This document shows positions 15,999-27,249 of a stretch of DNA of 37,316 bases, piece after piece. The DNA comes from Pseudomonadota bacterium (GTDB lineage: Bacteria > Desulfobacterota > Desulfarculia > Desulfarculales > Desulfarculaceae), in the NCBI GenBank assembly GCA_018819925.1, contig JAHJPG010000123.1:1-37316 (forward strand), written 5' to 3'. Under the pieces are notes generated by a model. That model did not search any database. It saw only the letters and a program-made list of their open reading frames with translations, and was not told where the DNA came from. The number at the start of each line of letters is the position of its first letter. Position 1 is the stretch's first letter. The position numbers and the translations under genes are program-made.

Positions 15999-16955
15999 CT
16001 ATTCAAAGATGGTTAGCCAGTCACTCCGCATGCTGACCACTCTCCAGCCCCGCTCCTTGGCCATGGCCAGCAGCTCCGGGCGGGAGTAGACGAATTCCCG
16101 GGGGTCGTCGTGGTTGATAACCAGCACCATATGGGGCCGGGGATTGTCGCCGGTCATGCGCAGCAGCCAGGAGTCGCCGCTGGAGTTGCCCGCGGCCAAT
16201 ACCGGGGCGCGTCCGGCGGCGAAGTACATGTTCAGGGCCTTGTTAGCCCCCAGGTTCAAAAAGTCCAGGTCCAGGCCGCCGGTGCGCATCAACTCCACCC
16301 GGCCCCCTTGCTCCTGGGGCTGGGCCTGGTAGCGGGTGCCTATGCAGTGGCTGGGCTCCACCCCCAGGCTGGTGCTGATGGCCATCAGGGACAGGGCGTC
16401 GGCCCCGGAGTTCAGGTACACGGTGAAGCCCTTGCCCTTGAGATACTCCACCAGCTCGCGCATGGGCCGATACACCGTGTCCTTGAAGGGCCGCTTGAAC
16501 TTGGGGTGGATGCCCTTTTGCCACACCCGGGCCACCAGGTCCCGGTAACCGGCGAAGCTCATGCCCTTGAAGGGCAGGCTCAGGGCTTGGTCCAGATTTT
16601 TGCGGATATAGCGGCGGTCCTCTTGGGCCAGGGCCTGGCACAGCTTGGCCTGCTGGGGCCCCTCCTGGCCAAAGGCGGGGCAGATGCTCCTCAGGCGCTC
16701 CCGGGCCACCTCCAGCACGAAAAAGTTGGGCCGCTCGGCTATGAAGGTGCCGTCCAGGTCAAAGGCGGCCACCCGCTGGTGGGCGGGCACAAAACCCGGC
16801 GAGGCGGGGTCGGCGGCCTGGGCGGCGTAGGCCACGATCTGCCCCCGCAGGGGCTCGCGCCAAGAGGCCAGGGGCTCCTGGGCCGCGGCGGAAGCGGCCA
16901 GGGCCAGCAGCAGCGAGACAAGGCAAAGCCAACGCAAGAAAACCGAAGGTCGCAT
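15999..16955 (-). CDS. Secreted HAD-superfamily phosphatase
   Basis: A 318-aa protein with a signal peptide (hydrophobic 8-25, likely cleavage after ASAAA-Q). HAD motif I is AAFDLDGTF with Asp66 and Asp68; motif II is Ser183 in YLNSGAD; Lys239 fits motif III; motif IV is GNSSGDSW with Asp261. All catalytic residues are present, so an active Mg-dependent phosphatase in the periplasm is likely. The family is close to the phosphoserine-phosphatase-like HADs and the secreted acid phosphatases; the substrate is unknown. It starts 22 bp after the hybrid kinase stop and precedes yaiI by 8 bp, so it is probably in the same transcript. Confidence 0.82.
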   Translation of the reverse strand: MRPSVFLRWLCLVSLLLALAASAAAQEPLASWREPLRGQIVAYAAQAADPASPGFVPAHQRVAAFDLDGTFIAERPNFFVLEVARERLRSICPAFGQEGPQQAKLCQALAQEDRRYIRKNLDQALSLPFKGMSFAGYRDLVARVWQKGIHPKFKRPFKDTVYRPMRELVEYLKGKGFTVYLNSGADALSLMAISTSLGVEPSHCIGTRYQAQPQEQGGRVELMRTGGLDLDFLNLGANKALNMYFAAGRAPVLAAGNSSGDSWLLRMTGDNPRPHMVLVINHDDPREFVYSRPELLAMAKERGWRVVSMRSDWLTIFE

Positions 16956-16977
16956 GGCGGTGAAATCCTCCCGGCGC

Positions 16978-20331
<3,354 letters not shown>

Positions 20332-20379
20332 GGAGACTCCAGACGTTGGGACCGCTCCCCGGAGGGGGCGGGTGGGCTC

Positions 20380-21273
20380 TTAACGATTTTGGGCAAAAAA
20401 GCCGGGGAAGTGTTCCACCACCGTGGGGTAGTACTTTTGGGCCATTTTACGGTGCTCGCCGCTTTGTCTGAGCTGGGCCAAAAAACGGTTGAACTCCTGG
20501 CGCAGGCGGGGCGAGGAGGGGGCGAAGGCCGCGGCCAGTTGCTGGTCCGGGGACACCGGGCCGATGACCTTCAGGTCCCCGAGCCACTTTTCTTGGGAGA
20601 CCATGGCGTCGGAGGCGTCCTGCAGCACGGCCTGGGCCGCGCCGCTGATCACCGCGGCCGCCATATCGCTCAACTTGCCGGTGAAATCGATCAGGCGCGC
20701 CCCCGCCCGGTCCAGCTGGTACTGCCGGCCGTCCAGGCAGGTGCCGGACGCGATCAAGATGCTCAACTGATCCACCTGGGCCTTCACCAGGGCCACGTCC
20801 CGGGCCGTGTCGCCGCTGGGTTTGATGGGCCTCAGTTTGACCTCGGCCCGGGCCACCAGCCACACCTGGCCGGGGAAGGTGGTTTCCGAAAAGGCCACCA
20901 CCTTTTGCCGCCAGGGCAGTAAGGTGACCCCGCCGGCCCAGACGTCGCCCAATACCGGCTGGGCCGGGCCCAGGACCGCCTCGCCGTCCCTCACCGTCAC
21001 CCGGCGCCCCAGGAGCTCCCCCAATGCCGTGCCCCAGGTGCTGGGCACGAAACGGTAGCGCACCCCCAAGTGCCGGGCGAAGGCCTTCATCAGATCCACG
21101 GTCAGGCCGCCGCCCGCCCCGGTGATGAAGTTGGCGTAGGGTTCGCCCAAATGACGCAACTCGCCCCGGGCCCGCAGCTGGTCCAGATCGTCCGCCGCCG
21201 CCGGAGCGGCCCAGACCATGCCAAGCGACAAGACGCAAATACACGCTACGGCAAAAAGATCGCGTTTTTTCAT
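20380..21273 (-). CDS. Periplasmic solute-binding protein (SBP_bac_3-like)
   Basis: A 297-aa exported protein. The signal peptide is clear (KKR, then a hydrophobic run, cleavage near AAPAAA-DDL). The mature part has the two-lobed family-3 binding protein pattern: LRARGELRHLGEPYANF, GGGLTVDLMKAFARHLGVRY, FSETTFPGQVWLVAR and, late, LRQEFNRFLAQLRQSGEHRKMAQKYYP. There is no permease or ATPase partner nearby. Instead it directly precedes a hybrid sensor kinase, so a signalling rather than uptake role is plausible. The ATG at 21273 is preferred; a TTG two codons earlier is possible. The ribosome site is poor and an 8-bp hairpin sits in the leader. Confidence 0.8.
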   Translation of the reverse strand: MKKRDLFAVACICVLSLGMVWAAPAAADDLDQLRARGELRHLGEPYANFITGAGGGLTVDLMKAFARHLGVRYRFVPSTWGTALGELLGRRVTVRDGEAVLGPAQPVLGDVWAGGVTLLPWRQKVVAFSETTFPGQVWLVARAEVKLRPIKPSGDTARDVALVKAQVDQLSILIASGTCLDGRQYQLDRAGARLIDFTGKLSDMAAAVISGAAQAVLQDASDAMVSQEKWLGDLKVIGPVSPDQQLAAAFAPSSPRLRQEFNRFLAQLRQSGEHRKMAQKYYPTVVEHFPGFFAQNR

Positions 21274-21312
21274 GGACAACCCCGAGAGTTAGGCACGGCG
21301 GACAACTCCACA

Positions 21313-21333
21313 TGCCCTGGCCGACCCAGGGCA
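21313..21333 (-). promoter_or_regulatory. Leader hairpin upstream of the binding-protein gene
   Basis: TGCCCTGG (21313-21320) pairs perfectly with CCAGGGCA (21326-21333) around CCGAC. It lies 40 nt upstream of the binding-protein ATG, within its probable leader, and in the divergent promoter region. Function is unknown. Confidence 0.35.
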
Positions 21334-21336
21334 ATA

Positions 21337-21366
21337 TTGATCGGCGTATCGATCTTCTACCATAAT
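21337..21366 (+). promoter_or_regulatory. Promoter of the glycosyltransferase pair with an inverted repeat in the spacer
   Basis: TTGATC (21337-21342), an 18-bp spacer and CATAAT (21361-21366). The spacer carries GATCG-GCGTAT-CGATC (21339-21354), a candidate operator. A second inverted repeat ATAATC-CTTGCA-GATTAT (21362-21379) overlaps the -10 box. The region lies between divergent genes and could serve both. Confidence 0.5.
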
Positions 21367-21509
21367 CCTTGCAGATTATTATGCCAAACCCGGAGGGGCC
21401 CGGCCAGCCCTGCAATGTCCCGGGGCGGGGCTTGTGAGCCGGGGCGGAGCGTGTCATAGTGAGGCAACCCGCCGGGGAGGCGGGGCATTTCTCCAGGCGG
21501 AGGCATGAG

Positions 21510-22697
21510 TTGCGCATAGGCATGGTGGTTCAGCGCTACGGAAAAGGCGTGGACGGCGGGGCCGAGGTCCACTGCCGGGCGGTGGCCAGCCGCCTGGCCG
21601 CCCGGGGCCACCAGGTGACGGTGCTCACCACCACCGCCCTGGACTACCTGAGTTGGGCCAACTACTTCCCCCCCGGCGACAGCGAGTTGGAGGGGGTGGC
21701 GGTGAAACGCTTCCCCGTGGCCCGGCGGCGCTGGGTGCGGCCCTTCAACCTGTGGTCCCGCAAGATATACCGGGGCGGCCAGCCCATCGACATGCAGTGG
21801 CGCTGGTTGGTGCGCCAGGGCCCCTATTGCCCGGAGCTGGTCCAGCATTTGGTGGATAGCGAGGGAGAGTACCAGGCCATCGTTTTCTTCACCTACCTCT
21901 ACTTCCCCACCGCCGCCGGCCTGCCCCTGGTGCCCCGGCGGGCGCTGTTGGTGCCCACGGCCCACGATGAACCCACCTTGTATTTGCCCCTGTTCAGGCC
22001 GGTGTTCCACCTGCCCCGGGTCATCATCTACAACACCCACAGCGAGCGGGAGCTGGTGGAGCGAGTCACCGGCAACAGCCAGGTGCCCGGCCGGGTGGTG
22101 GCCCTGGGCATAGACCCCCCGGCCGCCGGGGGCGGGGACGATTTCAAGAAACGCCACGGCATCACCGGGCCCATGCTCTTGTACCTGGGCCGGGTGGACG
22201 TGATGAAGGGCTGCCGGGAGATGCTGGAGCACTACCAGCGCCTGGCCGCCGAACCGGAGATGGCCGGGCTCAAGCTGGTGCTGGTGGGCAAGCGCCACAT
22301 GGATCTGCCCCGGCACCCGGGCGTACTGGGCCTGGGTTTCGTGGCCGACGCGGAGCGCGACGCGGCCCTGGACGCCGCCGATTTGCTGGTGATGCCCTCG
22401 CCCCATGAGAGCCTGTCCATGGTCACCCTGGAGGCCTCGGCGGCAGGCAAACCGGTTTTGGTAAACGCCCGGTGCGAGGTGCTGGCCGACTACGTGGAGC
22501 GGGCCGGGGCGGGCCTGGCCTACCAGGACTACGAGCAGTTCCGGGCGGCGGTGGGCCGCCTGCTGGGCAGCCCCGCCGAGGCGGCGGCCATGGGCCGGGC
22601 GGGCGCGGCCTACGTGGCGGCGCACTACGGCTGGGAGCCAGTGCTCACGGCCTATGAGGAAGAAATGTCCCAAGTGGCCGAGCAGGCGCAGAAGTAG
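21510..22697 (+). CDS. GT4-family glycosyltransferase (first of pair)
   Basis: A 395-aa GT-B glycosyltransferase. The N-terminal acceptor domain begins MRIGMVVQRYGKGVDGGAE, a usual GT4 opening with the loop that contacts the donor. The C-terminal donor domain has LYLGRVDVMKGCREML and the E-x7-E region MPSPHESLSMVTLEASAAG, where the nucleotide-sugar is bound. The TTG start at 21510 is chosen because GGAGG ends 6 nt before it and the product then starts exactly at the first strand; the GTG at 21459 would add 17 odd residues. Donor and acceptor cannot be told from sequence. A second GT4 gene starts 2 bp after the stop, so the two probably act in one polysaccharide or glycolipid pathway. Confidence 0.88.
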   Translation: MRIGMVVQRYGKGVDGGAEVHCRAVASRLAARGHQVTVLTTTALDYLSWANYFPPGDSELEGVAVKRFPVARRRWVRPFNLWSRKIYRGGQPIDMQWRWLVRQGPYCPELVQHLVDSEGEYQAIVFFTYLYFPTAAGLPLVPRRALLVPTAHDEPTLYLPLFRPVFHLPRVIIYNTHSERELVERVTGNSQVPGRVVALGIDPPAAGGGDDFKKRHGITGPMLLYLGRVDVMKGCREMLEHYQRLAAEPEMAGLKLVLVGKRHMDLPRHPGVLGLGFVADAERDAALDAADLLVMPSPHESLSMVTLEASAAGKPVLVNARCEVLADYVERAGAGLAYQDYEQFRAAVGRLLGSPAEAAAMGRAGAAYVAAHYGWEPVLTAYEEEMSQVAEQAQK

Positions 22698-22699
22698 AG

Positions 22700-23848
22700 A
22701 TGCAGATCGGCATAGACATCTGCCGCCTCACCGACCCTTGGACCGGGGTGGGCAACTACATCGCCAACCTCCTGGCCGGGCTGGCCGCCGTGGACCGGGA
22801 AAACCAATACCTGCTCTACCCCTACTTTCCCGAGTGCTTCCCCCGCCGGGTCAAGGACATGGCCGCCTTCGTGCCGCCCCAGGACAACTTCTCCCTGTGG
22901 GGGGCCGGACGGCCCGAGCTACTTATCAAACTGTTGTGGTTCAAGCTCAAGCTGCCCCAGCCCTGGTTTCTGGCCAAGCCCCGGGTTACCCACTCCACCA
23001 ACCTGGCCGGGCCGCGCCTGAGGCACGGCAAGCTGGTGGTCACGGTGCACGACCTGTCCTTCTGCCGCCAACCCCAGTGGCACAAGACCGACAACGTGGC
23101 CTTCAGCCTGCGAGCCCTGGAAAACGCGGTGGCCAACGCGGATCTGCTGATCGCGCCGTCCACCTTCACCGCCGACGAGTTGGTGGAGTTGTACCCCGCC
23201 ACCCGGGGCCGGGTGCGGGTGGTGCCCGAGGCGGTATTGCCGGTGTACCGCCCGGCCGAGGACCCCTTCCAGATGCAGGCGGTGCTCAAGCGCCACGGCC
23301 TGGACCGGCCCTATCTGCTGTTCGTGGGCACCCTGGAGCCGCGCAAGAACCTGGTGCGCCTGCTGGCCGCCTACGAGCGTTTGCTGGCCGGGGGCCAGGA
23401 CCAATTCGATCTGGTGTTGGCCGGGGGCACCGGCTGGAAGGCGGGGCCCATCGAGGAGGCCCTGAGCCACAGCGAGGCCCGGGGGCGGGTGCGCCGCCTG
23501 GGCTACGTGCCCGGCCCGGATCTGCCCGCCCTGTACCAGGGGGCCTGGGCCCTGGTCTACCCCTCGCTCTACGAGGGCTTCGGCCTGCCGGTGCTGGAGG
23601 CCATGGCCTGCGGCGCCCCGGTGGTCACCTCAGCCGCCGCCTCCCTGCCCGAAGTGGGCGGCGACGCGGCCCTATACGTGGACCCCCTGGACGAGGACCA
23701 ACTCCTGGCCGCCCTGGAGCGCATCACCGGCCAGGCCGGCCTGCGCGCGGAGTTGGCGGCCAAGGCTCTAACTCAGGCGGGGCGCTTTTCCCAGGAGGCC
23801 ATGGGACGGGCGGCCCTGGCGGTCTACCAGGAAGCGGCGGGGCTTTAG
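22700..23848 (+). CDS. GT4-family glycosyltransferase (second of pair)
   Basis: A 382-aa GT-B enzyme. The N-terminus MQIGIDICRLTDPWTGVGNY matches mannosyl/rhamnosyltransferases of the WbdA/WsaF-like GT4 group. The donor half shows YLLFVGTLEPRKNLVRLL and YPSLYEGFGLPVLEAMACG with the E-x7-E residues. It uses an ATG 2 bp after the preceding glycosyltransferase gene. Its TAG stop is formed by the left arm of the TAGCCC/GGGCTA hairpin at 23846-23877. Addition of a hexose or deoxyhexose to a lipid- or polysaccharide-linked acceptor is likely; the specific sugar is unknown. Confidence 0.9.
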   Translation: MQIGIDICRLTDPWTGVGNYIANLLAGLAAVDRENQYLLYPYFPECFPRRVKDMAAFVPPQDNFSLWGAGRPELLIKLLWFKLKLPQPWFLAKPRVTHSTNLAGPRLRHGKLVVTVHDLSFCRQPQWHKTDNVAFSLRALENAVANADLLIAPSTFTADELVELYPATRGRVRVVPEAVLPVYRPAEDPFQMQAVLKRHGLDRPYLLFVGTLEPRKNLVRLLAAYERLLAGGQDQFDLVLAGGTGWKAGPIEEALSHSEARGRVRRLGYVPGPDLPALYQGAWALVYPSLYEGFGLPVLEAMACGAPVVTSAAASLPEVGGDAALYVDPLDEDQLLAALERITGQAGLRAELAAKALTQAGRFSQEAMGRAALAVYQEAAGL

Positions 23849-23877
23849 CCCAAACATTTCACGGAAAATTAGGGCTA
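23846..23877. terminator. TAGCCC...GGGCTA hairpin between convergent genes
   Basis: TAGCCC (23846-23851) and GGGCTA (23872-23877) are inverted repeats; the inner ATTT/AAAAT stretches can extend the stem with mismatches. The outer triplets are the stop codons of the two convergent genes. The left side TAGCCCAAACATTTCACGG resembles the termini of the 13715-13973 element (TAGCCCGGATATTTCAC). It may act as a bidirectional terminator or be a remnant of the same element. Confidence 0.5.
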
Positions 23878-24798
23878 GGGGGCTTTCTTGGCGCCGGGCG
23901 TGGCCTTGCCCGAGGTTTTTTGCTTACCCGGAACCTTGGGCTTACCGGGAGCCTGCTCCAGCTCTTTCTCTTCCTTGGCCGTTTGCTCCTCCTCCTCCAA
24001 CTCATCTCGGGCTTGGCGCTCCCGGTAGCGACGCATCATCTCTTGCAGCCGGTTGGGGTCGGCCAGCATCACCGACACCAGGCCGGTGGTGTGGCAGGAG
24101 CCCTGGCGGGTCACCACCAGGCGCTCCAGCGAACCCAAGGCGCTGCTCACCCGCAGGGTGTGGGCCAGCATGGGCTGGCGGTCGGGGAGGTAGCAGGGCA
24201 CCGAGGTCACGAAAACTCCATTCTCGTCGGTGAGCCCCTCTCGGAGAAAGATGTATTGCCGGGTGGAGATGCTCACCTGGGCCAGGGGAATGGGCTTGCC
24301 ATGGTCGTCGGTGACCACCACCTTTATCTCCCGCCGGGGCAGGACCAAGGCCGGGGCCGGGTCCGCCAGGCCGGGCGGGCGGGCCGGGTCCCGGGGATAG
24401 GCCGGCGTATCCGGCGCCGATGGAGCGGGAGAGGCGGAAGGGGCGGCCGGGGTTCGCCGGCCCGGAGGGTTGAGCAGGGGATCGTCGCCAAAACGATAAC
24501 GGGACTTGTACTCTTCCGTGGCCCGGGTCTCGCCCTCCTTACCCTTCTTGGCTTCCTCGGCTTTCTTGGCTTCCTCGGCCTTCTCGGTCTCCTCGGCCTC
24601 CTTGGCCTTCTTGGCCTTGTCGGCCTCCTTGGCCTCGTCTTGGCCGAGGGGCGGCGGGGGGCGGCCCCAGAGGGCCCGGTACTTCATCTCGTCCAGGCGC
24701 GGGTCAAGGAACCGCTGGTCGGACTGGGCCCAACCCGGCCCGGCCCCCATGAGGGCCGCCAGGATGAGGAGCAGACACCAGGGCAAAATGCGAAGCAT
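23875..24798 (-). CDS. Secreted Ala/Lys/Glu-rich protein with a carboxypeptidase-regulatory-like domain
   Basis: A 307-aa exported protein I cannot assign to a named family. Order: signal peptide (about 1-24, cleavage near GWA-QSD), a charged low-complexity segment (54-90) built of EAKKA-type six-residue units, a Pro/Ala linker (112-150), a beta-rich domain (about 155-240) starting IKVVVTDDHGKPIPLAQVSI with a D-x-x-G-V strand pattern typical of Cna-B or carboxypeptidase-regulatory folds, and a charged Lys/Glu C-terminus. Cysteines at 'VPCYLP' and 'GSCHTTG' might form a disulfide. The DNA of the charged segment is an 18-bp tandem repeat. It lies 58 bp from rpiA in the same direction. Function unknown; an envelope or surface role is inferred from export. 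Confidence 0.7.
   Translation of the reverse strand: MLRILPWCLLLILAALMGAGPGWAQSDQRFLDPRLDEMKYRALWGRPPPPLGQDEAKEADKAKKAKEAEETEKAEEAKKAEEAKKGKEGETRATEEYKSRYRFGDDPLLNPPGRRTPAAPSASPAPSAPDTPAYPRDPARPPGLADPAPALVLPRREIKVVVTDDHGKPIPLAQVSISTRQYIFLREGLTDENGVFVTSVPCYLPDRQPMLAHTLRVSSALGSLERLVVTRQGSCHTTGLVSVMLADPNRLQEMMRRYRERQARDELEEEEQTAKEEKELEQAPGKPKVPGKQKTSGKATPGAKKAP
24545..24634. repeat. Five degenerate 18-bp tandem repeats inside the secreted protein gene
   Basis: Five consecutive 18-bp units beginning TTCTTGGCTTCCTCGGCT can be laid out from 24545. The first two are nearly identical and later ones diverge. They encode the Ala/Lys/Glu six-residue repeats of the gene at 23875-24798. Unit number could vary between strains. 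Confidence 0.65.
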
Positions 24799-24856
24799 GC
24801 CGTCTCCCGGGGATCGATCCCGCTGCTTAACCTAATATGGTCTCGGCCCCTTGCCG

Positions 24857-25555
24857 CTACCGCGGGCGGGTGATGCGGCGGATGCCCCGGGCCTCGGCCA
24901 CGATGACCTCGCTGGCCAGCCCCAGGAACAAGCCGTGCTCCACCAGCCCGGCCCGGCCCTCCAGGGAGCGGGCCACCGCAGCCGGGTCGTCCATGGGGCC
25001 GAAGTTGCAGTCTATGATCCAGTTGCCCTGGTCGGTGACCAGGGGCTGGCCGCCCTCCAGCAGGCGCAGCTTCACCGCCGCCCCCAGGGAGGCCACGTAG
25101 CCGCTCACCGGCCTGAGGGCGAAGGGCACCACCTCCACCGGCAGGGCCCACTTGTCGCCCAAGCGCTGGCTCATCTTGGACTCGTCCACGATGATGATCT
25201 CCCGCTTGGAGGCCTGGGCCACCACCTTTTCGCGCAGCAGGGCCCCGCCCCCGCCCTTGATGAGGTTCAGCGCCGGGTCCACCTCGTCGGCCCCGTCCAC
25301 GGTGAGGTCCATCACCGGGTGCTCATCCAGGCTGGACACCTTGAGCCCCAGGGAGCGGGCCTCGGTCTCCATGGCCAGGGCGCAGGCCACCCCGGTTATA
25401 TCGGTCAGCTCGCCGGCGGCCACCTTCTTGGCCAGGCTGCGCACGAACAAAAGCGCCGTGCTGCCATAGCCCAGGCCCACCACCATGCCCGAGCGCACCT
25501 CGTCCACCGCCGCGTCGGCCGCTTGTTGTTTCAACCGGGTCTGCTCGTCGCTCAT
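24857..25555 (-). CDS. rpiA: Ribose-5-phosphate isomerase A
   Basis: Interconverts ribose-5-phosphate and ribulose-5-phosphate in the pentose phosphate pathway. 232 aa, full length. Family motifs: a phosphate loop GLGYGSTALLFV (27-38), the catalytic region VDGADEVDPALNLIKGGGG and ALLREKVVA with the usual Asp, Lys and Glu residues, and WIIDCNFGPMDDPA. The phosphate loop normally reads GTGST; here the first Thr is Tyr, which is mildly unusual. ATG at 25555. It lies 58 bp upstream of the secreted Ala/Lys/Glu-rich gene. Confidence 0.95.
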   Translation of the reverse strand: MSDEQTRLKQQAADAAVDEVRSGMVVGLGYGSTALLFVRSLAKKVAAGELTDITGVACALAMETEARSLGLKVSSLDEHPVMDLTVDGADEVDPALNLIKGGGGALLREKVVAQASKREIIIVDESKMSQRLGDKWALPVEVVPFALRPVSGYVASLGAAVKLRLLEGGQPLVTDQGNWIIDCNFGPMDDPAAVARSLEGRAGLVEHGLFLGLASEVIVAEARGIRRITRPR

Positions 25556-25780
25556 GCGTTTCGCTCCGCCAGGGTTGGGGTCCTGGCCCGAAGGTTTACC
25601 ATCTTTTGGGGTGCCTGGGCCAGACCCCGGTGCCGGCTTGTTTCAGGCCCGCCCGGGCGGCCTATGTTTGATCTTAGCAGAAAGGGCCCGGCCCGCGCCC
25701 GGGGCTTGCCCGCGGACCCGGCCCCGGCGTAGGCTCAGAGTTAGGGCCCTAGCTCAACCCCGGGGCCGAGGAGAAAAGAC

Positions 25781-26560
25781 ATGAAGATGCGTTTAAGCTT
25801 GGCCGCCCTGGGTGTTTTGCTTTTGGCTTCAACGGCCCAGGCCGGCTGGGTGGTGCACCAGCAGACCCCCGGCGGGCCCAGCACCATGTATCTGCAAGAC
25901 AACAAGGTGCGGGCCGGCTCGGGCCAGGGGGGCGTGATCTACGATCTCAACAACGAGACGGTGACCATGCTCAACCCCAGCCGCAAGGCCTACTGGTCCG
26001 GCAAGCCCCAGCAGCTCAACCAGCAGATGAACCAGGCCCTGGACGCGCGCATGGAGCAGGCCCTCAAGCAGGCCCCCCCGGAGCAGCGGGAGCAGATGCG
26101 CGCCATGATGCAGCGGCAGATGGGCCGGGGCGGCCAGGGCCGGATGGGGGGCATGGCCCCGCCCACGGCCAAGGTGGAGGTGAAGGCCACCGGCCAAAGC
26201 GCCAAGATGGCCGGCTACCAGGCCCGTGAATATCAGGTGTACGTGGACGGCCGCCTGCGCCAGGAGATGTGGATCGCCGAGGTCCCGGGCTTCCAGCGGG
26301 AGATGGACATGGCCAAGATGATGAAGCTGGCCCACGCCATGCGCGCCGGGGCCCCCGGCCCGGGCCTGGGCTGGCGGCGCTCCGAGGCGGTGCAAAAGCT
26401 CATGGCCCAGGGCATGCCCATGAAAATCGTGGAGCATGGCCACGGCGGGGCCCAGACGGTGATGAGCGTGACCAAGCTGGAAAAGAAGCCCTTGCCCGCG
26501 TCCACCTTCCAGGCCCCGGCCGGCTGGAAGAAGGTGGACTTTAGCCAGATGATGCGCTGA
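25781..26560 (+). CDS. Secreted DUF4412-type protein
   Basis: A 259-aa exported protein with a signal peptide (cleavage near AQA-GWV). The DUF4412 pattern is visible: GGPSTMYLQDNKVRAG, IYDLNNETVTMLNPSRKAYW, KVEVKATGQSAKMAGYQARE and a C-terminal LPASTFQAPAGWKKVDF. A Gln/Met/Gly-rich low-complexity insert (about 70-128, with QMRAMMQRQMGRGGQG) lies between the halves. Proteins of this family are periplasmic or outer-membrane-associated and of unknown function. The ribosome site GAGGAGAAAAGAC precedes the ATG. A 122-bp repeat starts 11 nt after its stop. The 225-bp leader region 25556-25780 has only GC-rich palindromes; no convincing promoter was found. Confidence 0.75.
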   Translation: MKMRLSLAALGVLLLASTAQAGWVVHQQTPGGPSTMYLQDNKVRAGSGQGGVIYDLNNETVTMLNPSRKAYWSGKPQQLNQQMNQALDARMEQALKQAPPEQREQMRAMMQRQMGRGGQGRMGGMAPPTAKVEVKATGQSAKMAGYQAREYQVYVDGRLRQEMWIAEVPGFQREMDMAKMMKLAHAMRAGAPGPGLGWRRSEAVQKLMAQGMPMKIVEHGHGGAQTVMSVTKLEKKPLPASTFQAPAGWKKVDFSQMMR

Positions 26561-26571
26561 TGACTATGTGT

Positions 26572-26693
26572 CCGGCTGCGCCAGCCACCGGCATACCGCG
26601 TTGCTGGCTGCGCCCGGGCCTCGACGTAGCCTCCGCTACGACTCCGGCCCTCGCTTGCCAGACGCCTTGTCTGCCGGCGCCTGGCTGTGCCGG
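26572..26693 (+). repeat. 122-bp CCGG-ended inverted-repeat element, copy C
   Basis: Begins CCGGCTGCGCCAGCCACCGG and ends GGCGCCTGGCTGTGCCGG. The first and last 22 bp pair with about five mismatches. It starts 11 nt after the DUF4412 stop in the same sense. Similarity to copy B continues about 45 bp past the right end (CAAAC...TTTTTCATAA in both). Confidence 0.88.
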
Positions 26694-26761
26694 GCTCAGG
26701 TGCAAACAGTACCCGGATGGGGACAACGCATTTTTCATAAAGATTACATAATCACGAATTG

Positions 26762-26774
26762 GGCATTTAATGCC
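26762..26774. promoter_or_regulatory. 13-bp perfect palindrome upstream of the small secreted protein
   Basis: GGCATTTAATGCC is a perfect palindrome around a central T. It lies in a short AT-rich patch 58 bp before the ATG at 26833. It is a candidate regulator site; no -35/-10 pair is convincing here. Confidence 0.35.
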
Positions 26775-26832
26775 GTTTAAACTAAATGAAATAGGCGGGC
26801 TGGCCTGTCACCCAAATGTTGCTCTGGCGGTC

Positions 26833-27243
26833 ATGCGTCGCTGCCTCGGCGCAGTCCTGCTTTTGACGCTTATCCTGGCCGCCTCGGCCTCCCCGGCCGG
26901 TGAGCGTTGGCAGGGCACCATCCAGGGCCTGACCTGCGTGACTCAGGGCAAGGTGTGCCCCATCAACATGGAGGACCCCCTCATCGCCCTGGAGAAGACC
27001 TTCGTGCTGCTGACGCCCGGCGGCGCCTGGTACTACCTGCCCAACCTGGACCGGGGCATCCTGGCCCGCCACCTCAACCGCCCGGTGGCGGTGGAGGGCC
27101 GCCTGGAGCCGAACGCCCGGACCATCCTGGTGGACAAGCTCCTGGTCAAGCGGGGCGATGCCTGGAGCGAGGCATGGAGCCAAGACATGGAGCGCGAGCT
27201 CTTGGAGCAGCTCCAGGGCTGGGGCCGGGGCAAGCAGGAGTAG
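26833..27243 (+). CDS. Small secreted protein, possible OB-fold
   Basis: A 136-aa exported protein. The signal peptide (MRRCLGAVLLLTLILAASAS) supports the ATG at 26833 over an upstream in-frame ATG at 26770 that would bury it. The mature part is beta-rich: WQGTIQGLTCVTQGKVCPIN with two cysteines, FVLLTPGGAWYYLPNLD, and NRPVAVEGRLEPNARTILVDKLLV, a pattern like short periplasmic OB-fold proteins. I do not recognise a named family. It is 6 bp upstream of the ZIP-like membrane protein gene and probably co-translated with it, so the two may work together. Confidence 0.65.
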   Translation: MRRCLGAVLLLTLILAASASPAGERWQGTIQGLTCVTQGKVCPINMEDPLIALEKTFVLLTPGGAWYYLPNLDRGILARHLNRPVAVEGRLEPNARTILVDKLLVKRGDAWSEAWSQDMERELLEQLQGWGRGKQE

Positions 27244-27249
27244 GCCCCG

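Noticed and set aside
22654-24873. 739-codon plus-strand frame overlapping the second glycosyltransferase and the secreted gene
   Set aside because: Arg/Gly/Pro-rich shadow with no domain; the glycosyltransferase frame has all GT4 motifs.
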